Source: Helicobacter fennelliae (GTDB lineage Bacteria; Campylobacterota; Campylobacteria; Campylobacterales; Helicobacteraceae). From it: a stretch of 64,000 bases of DNA. The notes under the pieces are model-generated. The model was given only the letters and a program-made list of their open reading frames with translations. It made no database searches and was not told the origin of the DNA. Below, one piece after another: positions 32,132 to 41,005 of the stretch. The stretch is taken from NCBI RefSeq assembly GCF_900451005.1, contig NZ_UGIB01000001.1, forward strand, positions 682,001 through 746,000, in the 5' to 3' direction. Each line of letters opens with the position of its first letter. Within the stretch, counting starts at the first letter, position 1. A program made the translations under genes and the position numbers.

Positions 32132-33715
32132 ATGGGATTTGTATCGATGGCATTTCAGAGGGCATTTTGGCGGGCTTTTGACTGCGTATTATGCTGTTTG
32201 TGTGTGGTTTGGGTAGCTACTTTGAGTATTGCAGGCTGTGCGAAAATAGATTCTGGTGTAGATTCTAGCGTGAATTCTAGTATGGATTCTAGTATGGATT
32301 CTTATGTAGATTCTGCGCTAGAATCTAGCAGACACAATACCCAAAGCACCGAGCCAATTATGCACGATACGCCCACTTCTCAAGATACACTCACGCAAGA
32401 AGATATGCAAATTAATGACAATCAAATCATCATCACAGAATCTGGTCAGACACAATGTGAGGCAATCACTCTGCATAAAGCAAAGCTTAGCTTTGTGGGC
32501 GATATTGTTTTGGGGGATTATAAAGGCGCAAGCGGGGCGACTTTTAATGCGAAATTTAAAGAAGTAGGCGGGGATTATGACTACTTCACAAAAGGCATTG
32601 TCTCTGTGCTTGAAAATGATGATTTGAGTATTGGCAATATGGAAGGCGTGCTGAGCGATAAAAATCTCAAAAACGCCTTTGATAAGCCATTTTCATTTAA
32701 GGGGCAATCTATTTTCACGCAGATTCTAAAGTCCGCACATATCCAAGCACTCAATATTGCTAATAATCATTCAAGGGATTATGGCAGGCAGGGATTTCTT
32801 GATACGATAGAGCATTTGCAGCAGGCAGATTTGGCTGTATTTGGCGAGGGGATTTTGCATATTTATGAAGCAAATGGCATAAAATTTGGGCTTGCTGGAC
32901 ACAGAGGGTGGAATCTTGGCATAAAATCGCAAGTCAAAAAAGAGATAAAAGCCCTGCGCGATCAAGGAGCAGATATTGTTATTTTTACATTTCATTGGGG
33001 CGAGGAGCGCAAATATTATCCAAATGCCACGCAAAGAGAGTTAGCACACTTTAGCATAGATTCTGGTGCGGATATGGTGATAGGACATCACCCGCATGTC
33101 TTGCAAGGCATAGAAACTTACAAGGGCAAAAAAATCATTTATAGTTTGGGGAATTTTATCTATGGAGGCGCGAAAAACCCTAAAGATAAAGATTCTATGA
33201 TTTATCAGACATTGTTTTTAGAATTTGCCTCCGCCAAAGAAGCAGAGCAGCAAGCCAAAGAAATCGCCACATATCTTCAGCCAATGCAAAATCCTAATCA
33301 AACACATCAAGCAAATAAGCCAAACAACACAACAAGCAATACGACAGATACAATAGATAAAACAGATATGATACATAAAGCCAAAAAAGATGTGGCAGAA
33401 TCCGAGGCAGCAGAATCAGATGTAGCAAAATCAGCAGAAAATGAAAGAGAAAATGAAGCAGAAAGCCTCGCACAAGAAGCAAAAAGCAAATGCTTCAAAG
33501 AGATTTATTTACAAGGGAGGTTTATCACTTCTCAACCGCGCATTGATGTATTTGATCAATTTGTGCTAATCCACAATATCGTGCCTGTGAGTATCTCTTC
33601 TACATCAGCATATAATGATTACGTGCCAATGGTGTATGAGGAGGATTCAAGCGGATTTACAAGGATTTTTAGACGACTTGAGGAATACTCACAATCGCTC
33701 AATCAAAAGAGATAA
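32132..33715 (+). CDS. CapA-family (poly-gamma-glutamate synthesis-like) lipoprotein
   Basis: A 527-residue protein. The N-terminus has a hydrophobic segment ending LSIAGC, a good lipobox, so it is probably anchored in a membrane. A Ser/Asp-rich linker (residues ~45-75) is coded by a 12-bp repeat. Residues ~115-370 form the CapA/PGA metallophosphatase-like fold: LSFVGDIVLGD, NMEGVLS, ALNIANNHSRDYG, FHWGEERKYYP, IGHHPHVLQGIE and YSLGNFIYGG. CapA proteins act on poly-gamma-glutamate or related cell-wall polymers, but no capB/C genes are here. A Glu/Ala/Ser-rich stretch (390-450) separates the fold from the last ~80 residues. Function in Helicobacter is unknown. Confidence 0.8.
   Translation: MGFVSMAFQRAFWRAFDCVLCCLCVVWVATLSIAGCAKIDSGVDSSVNSSMDSSMDSYVDSALESSRHNTQSTEPIMHDTPTSQDTLTQEDMQINDNQIIITESGQTQCEAITLHKAKLSFVGDIVLGDYKGASGATFNAKFKEVGGDYDYFTKGIVSVLENDDLSIGNMEGVLSDKNLKNAFDKPFSFKGQSIFTQILKSAHIQALNIANNHSRDYGRQGFLDTIEHLQQADLAVFGEGILHIYEANGIKFGLAGHRGWNLGIKSQVKKEIKALRDQGADIVIFTFHWGEERKYYPNATQRELAHFSIDSGADMVIGHHPHVLQGIETYKGKKIIYSLGNFIYGGAKNPKDKDSMIYQTLFLEFASAKEAEQQAKEIATYLQPMQNPNQTHQANKPNNTTSNTTDTIDKTDMIHKAKKDVAESEAAESDVAKSAENERENEAESLAQEAKSKCFKEIYLQGRFITSQPRIDVFDQFVLIHNIVPVSISSTSAYNDYVPMVYEEDSSGFTRIFRRLEEYSQSLNQKR
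32248..32331 (+). repeat. 12-bp tandem repeat built on GATTCT, coding Ser-Ser-x-Asp
   Basis: About seven 12-base units, for example TAGATTCTGGTG, TAGATTCTAGCG, TGGATTCTAGTA and TGGATTCTAGTA, code for successive four-residue blocks SGVD, SSVN, SSMD, SSMD, SYVD and SALE. It sits in the linker just behind the lipobox cysteine of the CapA-like protein. Confidence 0.75.
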
Positions 33716-33791
33716 CTCTATAAGTTACTACTTTCTTTCAAGCCCTTTAGCTCATAGATTAGATTTTATAGAGAGATTATCAAAACTAAGC

Positions 33792-33797
33792 TACAAT
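33792..33797 (+). promoter_or_regulatory. Putative -10 box (TACAAT) for ccdA
   Basis: GCTACAAT lies 31 bases before the ccdA ATG, with a purine-rich AAAAGAGACAC ribosome site just before the start. Confidence 0.45.
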
Positions 33798-33822
33798 TCT
33801 ATACCCCAATAAAAGAGACACA

Positions 33823-34533
33823 ATGCAAATAGATACAACCCTGCTTGAGCTGTTTTTCAAAGCCCCACTTATCGCCTCATTTTTGGCTGGAATCCTCTCT
33901 TTTCTCTCGCCTTGTATCCTGCCTTTGATTCCTGCGTATATGTCTTATATTTCTGGTGCGACACTTGATGAGCTCAAAAATGGCAAACTCAATCGCTCGA
34001 TTATTTTTGCAAAATCATTGGCATTTGTGCTTGGGTTTAGCATGGTATTTATGGTGGTGGGTATGGCACTTCAAAGTGTGATACATCTTGTGCGTTCACC
34101 CATTGTGCAGTATATTTGCGGAGGCGTGGTGATTGTGTTTGGATTGCATTTTTTGGGAGTTTTTAGGCTTAAATGGCTCTATACTACAAAGCGATTTGAC
34201 TTTGAATGGAAGGCATTTAAATGTATTGCACCATTTGTGCTTGGTATGAGTTTTGCTCTGGGCTGGACGCCTTGCACGGGACCTGTATTTGGAGCGATCG
34301 TGCTAGCTGGCGGAGCCAACGCGCAATATGGCTCTTTTTTGCTAGGGCTTTATACATTTGGGTTAGCATTGCCATTTCTTATCCTCTCTTTTGTTTTGGA
34401 GCGCGGGCTTGAAGTGCTTGGGAGATTTAGAAAATATATGCGAGTTATTGAGATTATCTCTGGGATTTTGCTTATCATTATAGGTGTGCTCATAGCGTGT
34501 GGAAGCCTTGATGCACTGAATTTATCATCATAA
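33823..34533 (+). CDS. ccdA: Cytochrome c biogenesis protein CcdA
   Basis: A 236-residue membrane protein with six helices that passes reducing equivalents from cytoplasmic thioredoxin across the membrane. The paired redox cysteines are visible: FLAGILSFLSPCILPLIPAY in helix 1 and SFALGWTPCTGPVFGAIVL in helix 4, each in the Pro-Cys pattern of the DsbD/CcdA core. No signal peptide and no periplasmic domain, as expected for CcdA. It is followed 29 bases later by the pyrC-like gene. The same pair stands together in H. pylori (HP0265-HP0266), by memory of its gene order. Confidence 0.92.
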   Translation: MQIDTTLLELFFKAPLIASFLAGILSFLSPCILPLIPAYMSYISGATLDELKNGKLNRSIIFAKSLAFVLGFSMVFMVVGMALQSVIHLVRSPIVQYICGGVVIVFGLHFLGVFRLKWLYTTKRFDFEWKAFKCIAPFVLGMSFALGWTPCTGPVFGAIVLAGGANAQYGSFLLGLYTFGLALPFLILSFVLERGLEVLGRFRKYMRVIEIISGILLIIIGVLIACGSLDALNLSS

Positions 34534-34562
34534 TCCAAACTATCCAGACTTAAGGAGAGGCT

Positions 34563-35786
34563 ATGCTATTACAAAATGGCACAATTTGCGATCACAAACA
34601 GCACAAAAAAGCAGACATCAGAATCCAAAATGGCATAATCACAGAGATTCAGACGCATTTAGCACCACATAACAACGAAGAAATATATGATTGTCATCAT
34701 AAAGTCATCTTGCCTGCGCTCATTGATATGGCATACCCCAAAAACAAAACCCTCTCACTTAAAACCCTCCAAACACTCGGGCAAAAAGCCCTAAGTGGCG
34801 GGATAGGCACGATTATTTTGCGTCCTGATACAACGCCCAAAATAGATTCTGAAGCGATGATTGAATTTATCCATAGCTTTAATTCCACCTCAAATATACA
34901 ATTTATACCCTGCGTTTCGCCAATCAAAGACAATGCCCTAAATACGCTCTCTACGCTTGTCTCAAATGGTGCGCGCGCGATTGTCGTGCGTAGAGAAATG
35001 GATAATTACACACTCTATAAAATCTCTCAATACGCCTCTATGCTTGAGATTCCGCTCATCGCCTCGCCTCAAGATCTTAGCCTAAGCGATGGCGTGATTG
35101 ATGAGAGTGAGCTAAGTTTTGAGTTGGGGCTTCCCGGAGTGCTAGGGATCGCGCAGACAATAGAAGTAGCGACTTTTAGCGAATTAGCGCGATTTAGTCG
35201 GATAGAGCTTGTATTTGATGCGATTACAGAGAGGCAGTCATTTTGCATTATTGAGGAGTTTAAAAAAATGGGCGCAAAGCTCATCACCCAAACCCCAATC
35301 CATCATCTTTTATTTACACATAAGCATTGCAGCGATTATGATACGAGATTTAAGCTTTTTCCACCACTCAAAGATGAGGACACAAGGGCATTTCTTATCC
35401 AGAATCTCAATAGCTCCATTGATATGCTAACAAGTTTGCAAAGTGATACTTACAAATCCGCAAAAGATCAAGTATTTGAAAACGCAAGCTTTGGAATCAA
35501 TGCTTTTGCGTTTTATTTTGCTTTGGGGTATGAATTTTTGGTCAAGCCAAAAATCATTGATCTTTCTCGCTTTAGCTATCTCACCTCGTATGCGCAAGCT
35601 AAGCTTTTTGGTCTTAATAAAGGCGAGATAAGCGAAGGCAGGGACGCGGATTTAATTATTGTGGATTTAGATTCTCATACATTTGTCAAAGACGCGTTTA
35701 ATCCTTATGATAATCAAACACTCCAAAGTCAAATCACAGGTATTTTTCTCAATGGCGTATCTATCAATCCAAACAATCCGCTTTAG
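34563..35786 (+). CDS. Dihydroorotase-like protein lacking the metal-binding HxH
   Basis: A 407-residue amidohydrolase-fold protein close to dihydroorotase. The beginning (LLQNGTICDHKQHKKADIRIQNGIITEI) and end (GLNKGEISEGRDADLIIVDLD, then IFLNG) are typical. The metal site is degenerate: the usual DxHxH after the first strand reads IDMAYPK, with no histidines, and the later carboxylated Lys and His region is not evident. It should therefore be non-catalytic, like the PyrC' subunits that support aspartate carbamoyltransferase in some bacteria; that role here is only a suggestion. Another active PyrC would be expected elsewhere in the genome. It follows ccdA. Confidence 0.82.
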   Translation: MLLQNGTICDHKQHKKADIRIQNGIITEIQTHLAPHNNEEIYDCHHKVILPALIDMAYPKNKTLSLKTLQTLGQKALSGGIGTIILRPDTTPKIDSEAMIEFIHSFNSTSNIQFIPCVSPIKDNALNTLSTLVSNGARAIVVRREMDNYTLYKISQYASMLEIPLIASPQDLSLSDGVIDESELSFELGLPGVLGIAQTIEVATFSELARFSRIELVFDAITERQSFCIIEEFKKMGAKLITQTPIHHLLFTHKHCSDYDTRFKLFPPLKDEDTRAFLIQNLNSSIDMLTSLQSDTYKSAKDQVFENASFGINAFAFYFALGYEFLVKPKIIDLSRFSYLTSYAQAKLFGLNKGEISEGRDADLIIVDLDSHTFVKDAFNPYDNQTLQSQITGIFLNGVSINPNNPL

Positions 35787-35932
35787 CTAAAACTAAAAAC
35801 TTAGATAAGAGAGCAAAAAGCAAGAGCAATGAGAGGGGAGTAAGAACAAAAGCGAGGCTAAAAGATACGACAAAAGACAAACAAAAGCCAAAAGGCAGAA
35901 AATAAATAATAAAAGTAGAGAAAAGGGAGAAA

Positions 35933-36748
35933 ATGAGCGCAAAGATTCTAGCGTTTTTGGAGCAAAGCTTGCCGACTTTGAAGCAGGTTGGATTAATTGG
36001 ATTAAAGGTGCTTGTGATTTTGGTTGTGAGCTATTATTGTGCGCTTTTTGCATCAAAAAAGCTCCATAAAATCCTGCAACGCTATGATGAGACTTTGGCA
36101 AATTTTGTCCATCAAGTGGTGTTTGTTTGTGTGATGATTATTGGCGTGATTATGACGCTTAGCAATATCGGTGTGCAGACAACCTCCATACTTGCCGTGC
36201 TTGGCGCAGCAGGCGTGGCGATAGCTCTCGCACTCAAAGATTCTCTCTCATCGATTGCAAGCGGGATTTTGCTGATTGTGCTGCGTCCATTTATCAAGGG
36301 TGATAATATCGAGATAGGCGCGATTAGTGGCAAAGTAGAATCTATCAATATTTTTAATACAACCCTGCTTACAGGCGATGGAAAAGTCGTGATTTTGCCA
36401 AATAAAAATATCGCCAATTCAAATATCATTAATCAAAGCAAAAACCCAAACCAACGCATAGAAATCCAAATCCAAATCGCCAACAATCACAATGCCGCAC
36501 ATATCAAAGAAATTATCCAAAAAGTGCTTCAGACACATACCACAATCAAAAAATCACCCAAAGCATTTGTAGGCGTGATAGATTTTGATACACAAAAAGT
36601 CGTGCTATGTATCCGCGCGTGGATCTCAAAGACGCAAAGTGTGTTTGATACAAAAAGCGAAATAATCGAGAAGATCAATGCTGAGCTATATAAAAAGGGG
36701 TTGTTTGAAGTAAGTGTGCTTGAAGTGAGGGTAGATTCTAGAATTTAA
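35933..36748 (+). CDS. mscS: Small-conductance mechanosensitive channel, MscS family
   Basis: A 271-residue protein with three N-terminal helices (about residues 22-40, 60-81 and 87-116), then the cytoplasmic beta/alpha-beta domain. The pore helix TM3 is AVLGAAGVAIALALKDSLSSIASGILLIVLRPF, with the Gly/Ala pattern typical of MscS. It is followed by GDNIEIGAISGKVESINIFNTTL and LPNKNIANSNIINQS. It releases solutes on hypo-osmotic shock. The start has AAAAGGGAGAAA upstream. The gene stops 4 bases before an inverted repeat. Confidence 0.9.
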   Translation: MSAKILAFLEQSLPTLKQVGLIGLKVLVILVVSYYCALFASKKLHKILQRYDETLANFVHQVVFVCVMIIGVIMTLSNIGVQTTSILAVLGAAGVAIALALKDSLSSIASGILLIVLRPFIKGDNIEIGAISGKVESINIFNTTLLTGDGKVVILPNKNIANSNIINQSKNPNQRIEIQIQIANNHNAAHIKEIIQKVLQTHTTIKKSPKAFVGVIDFDTQKVVLCIRAWISKTQSVFDTKSEIIEKINAELYKKGLFEVSVLEVRVDSRI

Positions 36749-36752
36749 TTTC

Positions 36753-37020
36753 CATGAGAGCTAAATCCTCTATTTTTTGCTATGCAACTTTAGGGTTTTG
36801 CTTGAGAAGTCATGTTTCAGGAAGTTTGAATTTTTAGCCTGCGATGAACTTTTATGTTGCACTTTTTGTGTTTTTGCTTGTCTAAAATTTCTACACAACC
36901 CTAAAATCTGCCTAAAAATAGAGGATTTCTTTATGCTCTTTTATCCCCATAGAATCCACTTTTAGATTTTAGATTCTATAAAAACACAAAAGAACATAAA
37001 AAGAGGATTTAGCTCTCATG
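36753..37020. repeat. Nested inverted repeats between convergent mscS and ATPase genes
   Basis: The outer arms CATGAGAGCTAAATCCTCT (36753-36771) and AGAGGATTTAGCTCTCATG (37002-37020) are perfect 19-bp inverted copies. An inner pair AAATCCTCTATTTTT (36763-36777) / AAAAATAGAGGATTT (36914-36928) overlaps the left arm, and TTTAGGGTT / AACCCTAAA lies further in. The right arm covers the stop codon of the ATPase gene. It could be a non-autonomous mobile element of ~270 bases, an invertible segment, or a structured RNA. No protein-coding gene inside is convincing. Confidence 0.75.
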
Positions 37021-37810
37021 TAAAATAGAATCTAGCCACAAAATCCCTCGCCGTGCGCGCACTTCTATTACCCACTTGTGTGGCAAACGCAAGGGCTTGA
37101 AGTCGGATTGGATTCTCTGGCTCTAGGAGCGCATCAAGGCTTAGATGTGAAGAAATATCGCTCAAAAAACTAGCAACTATCGCGAGGTATTCATCAGTGC
37201 CTAGATCATAAAACCCAATCTGCAATCCAAATCTATCGCTAAAAGAGAGCGTCTCATGAGCTATGGAATGCTGGGGTGAGAGATCAGTGCTTTGGTCTTC
37301 TAAGATTCTGCGAATATTTGAAGTCGCGTAAATTAAGACATTATCTGCCCATTTTTCAAATGAGCCTTCAAGCACGGATTTTATGCTTTTGTAGCTCTTT
37401 TCCTCCGCATAAAACGACAAATCATCGCAAAAAATAATGAATTTATACTCACGCTTTTGGCGCACCATATCAAGCAATAATGGCAGAATCAAAATGTCTT
37501 TTGTATCAAGCTCGATCACGCGCAATGGCGATGTAAATAAATGCTTCAAAATCACTGCTTTGACAACAGAGCTTTTGCCACAACCTCTAGCTCCCCACAA
37601 TAGCGCATTGAGCGCGGGCTTTCCACTCAAAAACGCTTGTGTATTAGACTCAAGCGCGTGCATCTGCTCATCTACGCCAACAAGCCTCTGGCAAGTCGTA
37701 TCAAAATCGCTAATTGGGTGCATATAGTAATGCTGCTCAAATCGGCGAAAAACCCACGCATAATGCGTAGCACAATCAATATGCAAACACTCATTTAATG
37801 CTTCTGTCAT
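37016..37810 (-). CDS. DUF815-family AAA+ ATP-binding protein
   Basis: A 264-residue P-loop protein. Walker A is WGARGCGKSSVVKA (after ALNALL); Walker B is FIIFCDDLSFYAEE; ATSNIRR is the sensor-1 strand and LSFSDRFGLQIGFYDL the box beyond it. These are the blocks of DUF815, an uncharacterised AAA+ family common in proteobacteria. The first ~60 residues are helical and aromatic (AWVFRRFEQHYY). I start at 37810 because GGAGG lies nine bases upstream; the frame continues 8 codons further. The stop codon lies in an inverted repeat. Function unknown. Confidence 0.85.
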   Translation of the reverse strand: MTEALNECLHIDCATHYAWVFRRFEQHYYMHPISDFDTTCQRLVGVDEQMHALESNTQAFLSGKPALNALLWGARGCGKSSVVKAVILKHLFTSPLRVIELDTKDILILPLLLDMVRQKREYKFIIFCDDLSFYAEEKSYKSIKSVLEGSFEKWADNVLIYATSNIRRILEDQSTDLSPQHSIAHETLSFSDRFGLQIGFYDLGTDEYLAIVASFLSDISSHLSLDALLEPENPIRLQALAFATQVGNRSARTARDFVARFYFT

Positions 37811-37865
37811 AATCCACCTCCACAATCTCTGCAATCTTTATATTTCATCAATCACTTTTTATAGC

Positions 37866-40040
37866 TTATTTGGAGAAGTCAAGCACGATCATTCCGCTAA
37901 AGCTTTGGATTTTGGGACGAGAATCTACATTAGATTCTAAATTGGAATCCACAGAATCTAGGCGAGATTTTGTGCTAGATTCCACACTAGATTCTGCTTT
38001 ATCGGCATATTGCGGGCTTTGGTATTGTAATAATCGCTCTAAAATAAAGCCATTGATTTGTCTATCTTTAAATTGATAAGTGATTTTCGCCCAATTATCT
38101 TTGACATCAAGTACAAACATTTCGCGTCCTTTTGGGCTTTTGGCGATGATTTGGCTTTGTGTGTTTGGCTCTGCTCTGATGTGTGCGAGATTGACTTTGA
38201 CTTGTGCTTTTTGGCGAGAATCTACTTTAGATTCTGTGTTTGATTTCACAGAATCTAGGCGAGATTTTGTGCTAGATTCCACACTAGATTCTGCTTTATC
38301 GGCATATTGCGGGCTTTGGTATTGTAATAATCGCTCTAAAATAAAGCCATTGATTTGTCTATCTTTAAATTGATAAGTGATTTTCGCCCAATTATCTTTG
38401 ACATCAAGTACAAACATTTCGCGTCCTTTTGGGCTTTTGGCGATGATTTGGCTTTGTGTGTTTGGCTCTGCTCTGATGTGTGCGAGATTGACTTTGACTT
38501 GTGCTTTTTGGCGAGAATCTACTTTAGATTCTGTGTTTGATTTCACAGAATCTAGGCGAGATTTTGTGCTAGATTCCACACTAGATTCTAGTTTGGATTC
38601 TGCGTTTTGAGTCTCTTTTGTTGTGCTTATGTGTGTTTGTATTTCTTTATCTATGTTTTTAAGTGTTTGGAGTTCTTGTTGTGTTTTGTCTTGCATTTTG
38701 TCTTGGTCTGGCTCTTTGGGCTCTTGGGTTTTGTAAAACTCCACGCGATAGAGTGTGGCGTCTTTGTCAAGGCTAGCATTGTGCGCGAGATTGTGTTGTG
38801 AGATTGATGTGCTTTGCGTGATGAATGATGTGCCTTTTAGCCCTACTACTTTGATTGCATAGCCTTCAATCGGCGCTAATGTGATAGAATCTTTGATTTT
38901 AATTGTCGAATTCATCGCTATGGCTTGATCTTTTGAGTCGATTGTAGCTTGGATATGGCTAAGTGATGGAGCAAAATCCACATAATAAGGCACAAGCTTT
39001 GTCAAAACCCGATTGCCATATTTAAGCGCAAGGATAAGGCTTTTATTGTTCTTGCTAACTCCATTTTTTTTGGCATTATTTGCGCTATTTTGTGGCACTA
39101 ATCCCAAAATCCTAGCACTTGAGCCAAGCTCTATCTCATCAAATGCCTTGCCTTTAGGCAATGGAAAGTTGTTTTGCATTTCTCGTAGCCCAAAAAACGG
39201 CAAAGCAGGTAAATCCTGTATTGAGACACTAAGATTTTGGTCATTGATGACTTTATACACGTCACTTGGCGAAAGCTCAAAGTCGCGCTCAAACTTGATC
39301 CCAATCTTTTGCAATAACGCCTCAATCGCAAGCAAATGATAATACACTCGCTCTTGGACATTAAGCTCTTTGCTTGCTTCGTTGGCATAGGCTGGCTTAT
39401 TGCGCGAGAGAGCGTAAAGCGTGAGTGCTTCTTTCATCTCGACATCGTTTTTTTCTAGTGTGCGGGTATTGTGTATGTGGTATTTGTGGATAGGCTTTAG
39501 GAGGTTGGCATTGATATGATCTATCATAAATGTCGCGTTTTCTAGGAGATTGCCATAGGGAATATTGGCGAGATTTTCTTGATCGATAACCGTGCAATTT
39601 CCCCAGCGATTAGGATTAAGCAATGCGCTTTGATAGCTCTCGCGCCAGAATCCACTTCCATCATGGAGATGAAGCACAAGGCTTACTTGCGGATCATTGA
39701 TAAGGTTTTTGATATGCTCGATAATGAAAAATTCCGGATCATTAGGGCTTAGATCGGCAAATTTGCGATTCATATCGCCATAGATTCCGCGATCATTAAG
39801 AAGCATTGAGTGTTTATTAATCACAGGCACGATCCACACACTTCCATTGAAAATCTTATAATGCGCGTTAAATACATTTGTCGCATTGAATCCGCCCGGC
39901 TCATCTCCTTGGATTCCGCCGATGAGAAGAAGCGTGGGGCTAGTATCGACTTCTTTTTTGATCACTTCAAAATCAACAGGCTTCAAACTCGCACTAAACA
40001 CACACATAGCACTACAAAAAATTATAAATATTGTTTTCAT
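37866..40040 (-). CDS. csd4: Csd4-like peptidoglycan DL-carboxypeptidase with duplicated SH3 domains
   Basis: A 724-residue exported protein starting at 40040 (GAGGAC upstream) with signal peptide MKTIFIIFCSAMCVFSA. The M14 carboxypeptidase part carries the unusual zinc ligands Gln44 and Glu47 (GGIQGDEPGG) and His126 (LHLHDGSGF), matching Helicobacter Csd4, which trims peptidoglycan tripeptides and sets helical shape. After residue ~440 come Ser/Asp/Glu/Lys-rich linkers and bacterial SH3 domains (AHIRAEPNTQSQIIAKSPKG, then GFILERLLQY). The SH3 plus linker unit is duplicated exactly (99 residues, 297 bp). The known family is about 440-460 residues, so the tail is an addition. Confidence 0.85.
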   Translation of the reverse strand: MKTIFIIFCSAMCVFSASLKPVDFEVIKKEVDTSPTLLLIGGIQGDEPGGFNATNVFNAHYKIFNGSVWIVPVINKHSMLLNDRGIYGDMNRKFADLSPNDPEFFIIEHIKNLINDPQVSLVLHLHDGSGFWRESYQSALLNPNRWGNCTVIDQENLANIPYGNLLENATFMIDHINANLLKPIHKYHIHNTRTLEKNDVEMKEALTLYALSRNKPAYANEASKELNVQERVYYHLLAIEALLQKIGIKFERDFELSPSDVYKVINDQNLSVSIQDLPALPFFGLREMQNNFPLPKGKAFDEIELGSSARILGLVPQNSANNAKKNGVSKNNKSLILALKYGNRVLTKLVPYYVDFAPSLSHIQATIDSKDQAIAMNSTIKIKDSITLAPIEGYAIKVVGLKGTSFITQSTSISQHNLAHNASLDKDATLYRVEFYKTQEPKEPDQDKMQDKTQQELQTLKNIDKEIQTHISTTKETQNAESKLESSVESSTKSRLDSVKSNTESKVDSRQKAQVKVNLAHIRAEPNTQSQIIAKSPKGREMFVLDVKDNWAKITYQFKDRQINGFILERLLQYQSPQYADKAESSVESSTKSRLDSVKSNTESKVDSRQKAQVKVNLAHIRAEPNTQSQIIAKSPKGREMFVLDVKDNWAKITYQFKDRQINGFILERLLQYQSPQYADKAESSVESSTKSRLDSVDSNLESNVDSRPKIQSFSGMIVLDFSK
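37950..38588. repeat. Exact 297-bp tandem duplication inside csd4
   Basis: The unit starting CACAGAATCTAGGCGAG at 37950 recurs at 38247 with no difference I can see; a third start at 38544 matches for about 45 bases and then diverges. Each full unit codes one SH3 domain plus an Asp-Ser/Glu-Ser linker. The boundaries fall in AGAATCT/AGATTCT-rich linker DNA, so recombination between linkers could change the number of SH3 domains. Confidence 0.9.
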
Positions 40041-40140
40041 ATCTGTCCTCTTAGGCTTTGTATTAGATTCTCTCCAAATATTCAAATAAAGGAATAAAAA
40101 ATGCTTACCTTATACTATATATTCTGTAAGGATAGAAACC

Positions 40141-40737
40141 ATGCACGAAAAAGACATTATAGCAACTTTTAAAAAACATATAGGCGAGGTTGATTTAGGT
40201 GAAATCGATTTGGGTGGAGCTGATTTCACAGCAAGCACAAAAAATCTAAAAGAGGCTTTTAAAATCCCGCTTTGCAAAAACCTCAAAATCACGCATTTTG
40301 GCGAAGACATAAAAAGTGTCAATGAGCTTACAGGCGCGCTTCAGACACTCCAAATAGTTTTTCGCAAAATCACTGATCTTGCGCAATCAATAGGGCAAGA
40401 TCCAATCCAAGATGCTTTGCTTGAATGCCAAATCAAAGACAAAATCGCAGAGTGTAGATTCTTAGGTAATGCACTTTTTGATGTAACATTAAGCGCAAAA
40501 ATCGGACAAAAGCAATTACAGCTAGAAAACCCTTCTCCCCTGCCATTGCTCCAAAATGGCAACCCTTCGCTTTTGATAGACTATATCCAAGACAAAAATA
40601 CAGAAATCACTCAAACCCTCACTGCTCTATCACAAGCCATAGCCAGCCAAAGCCCATTCTCATCAGCCCAGCCAAATGCAGACATTCCGAATCTAGAACA
40701 TTTTGATAAGGATATGCTATTTAAAAAGCTACGATAG
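40141..40737 (+). CDS. Putative flagellar FliS co-chaperone (HP1076-like)
   Basis: A 198-residue soluble, mainly helical protein: MHEKDIIATFKKHIGEVDLGE at the start, a helical centre (TGALQTLQIVFRKITDLAQSI), then LFDVTLSAKIGQKQLQLENPSPLPLL and a disordered C-terminus ending MLFKKLR. I suggest HP1076-like because HP1076, a co-chaperone of FliS, adjoins csd4 (HP1075) in H. pylori; sequence memory is not enough to be sure. An AAGGA ribosome site precedes the ATG. It is divergent from csd4 with a ~100-base shared promoter region. Confidence 0.5.
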   Translation: MHEKDIIATFKKHIGEVDLGEIDLGGADFTASTKNLKEAFKIPLCKNLKITHFGEDIKSVNELTGALQTLQIVFRKITDLAQSIGQDPIQDALLECQIKDKIAECRFLGNALFDVTLSAKIGQKQLQLENPSPLPLLQNGNPSLLIDYIQDKNTEITQTLTALSQAIASQSPFSSAQPNADIPNLEHFDKDMLFKKLR

Positions 40738-41005
40738 GTTTGGGTAACTTAAGTTTGGTAATTGTGTTTTGATAGAAAATCTAAAATAATTTAATAAATG
40801 TGGCGCGCAAGCACAAAGAATCTAGAATATATTTTAGATTCTAAGACAAATAATCTAAGACACAAAATAAATAGCAGAATCTAAAATTTTAGATTGATTT
40901 GTTTTTGGATTGATTTGCGCGTGTGCTTGATAATTGGATTCTGCAGATATGCCTTGTATAAAGCTCTAGCTTAATGACTTGATAATAAGCCAGAATCTAA
41001 ACTCT
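40738..41005. other. Spacer dense in AGATTCT motifs
   Basis: This 268-base spacer, convergent between the co-chaperone candidate and lpxD, holds five copies of GATTCT/AGAATC and no gene. Confidence 0.6.

Noticed and set aside
36777-36965. A 62-residue gene inside the nested inverted repeats
   Set aside because: Cys/Phe/Leu-rich composition, no ribosome site, and it overlaps repeat arms; I treat it as a chance open frame.
38058-38610. Plus-strand open frames across the csd4 repeat
   Set aside because: They are antisense to a clear coding sequence and are open only because the repeat has the same composition in each unit; no ribosome sites.
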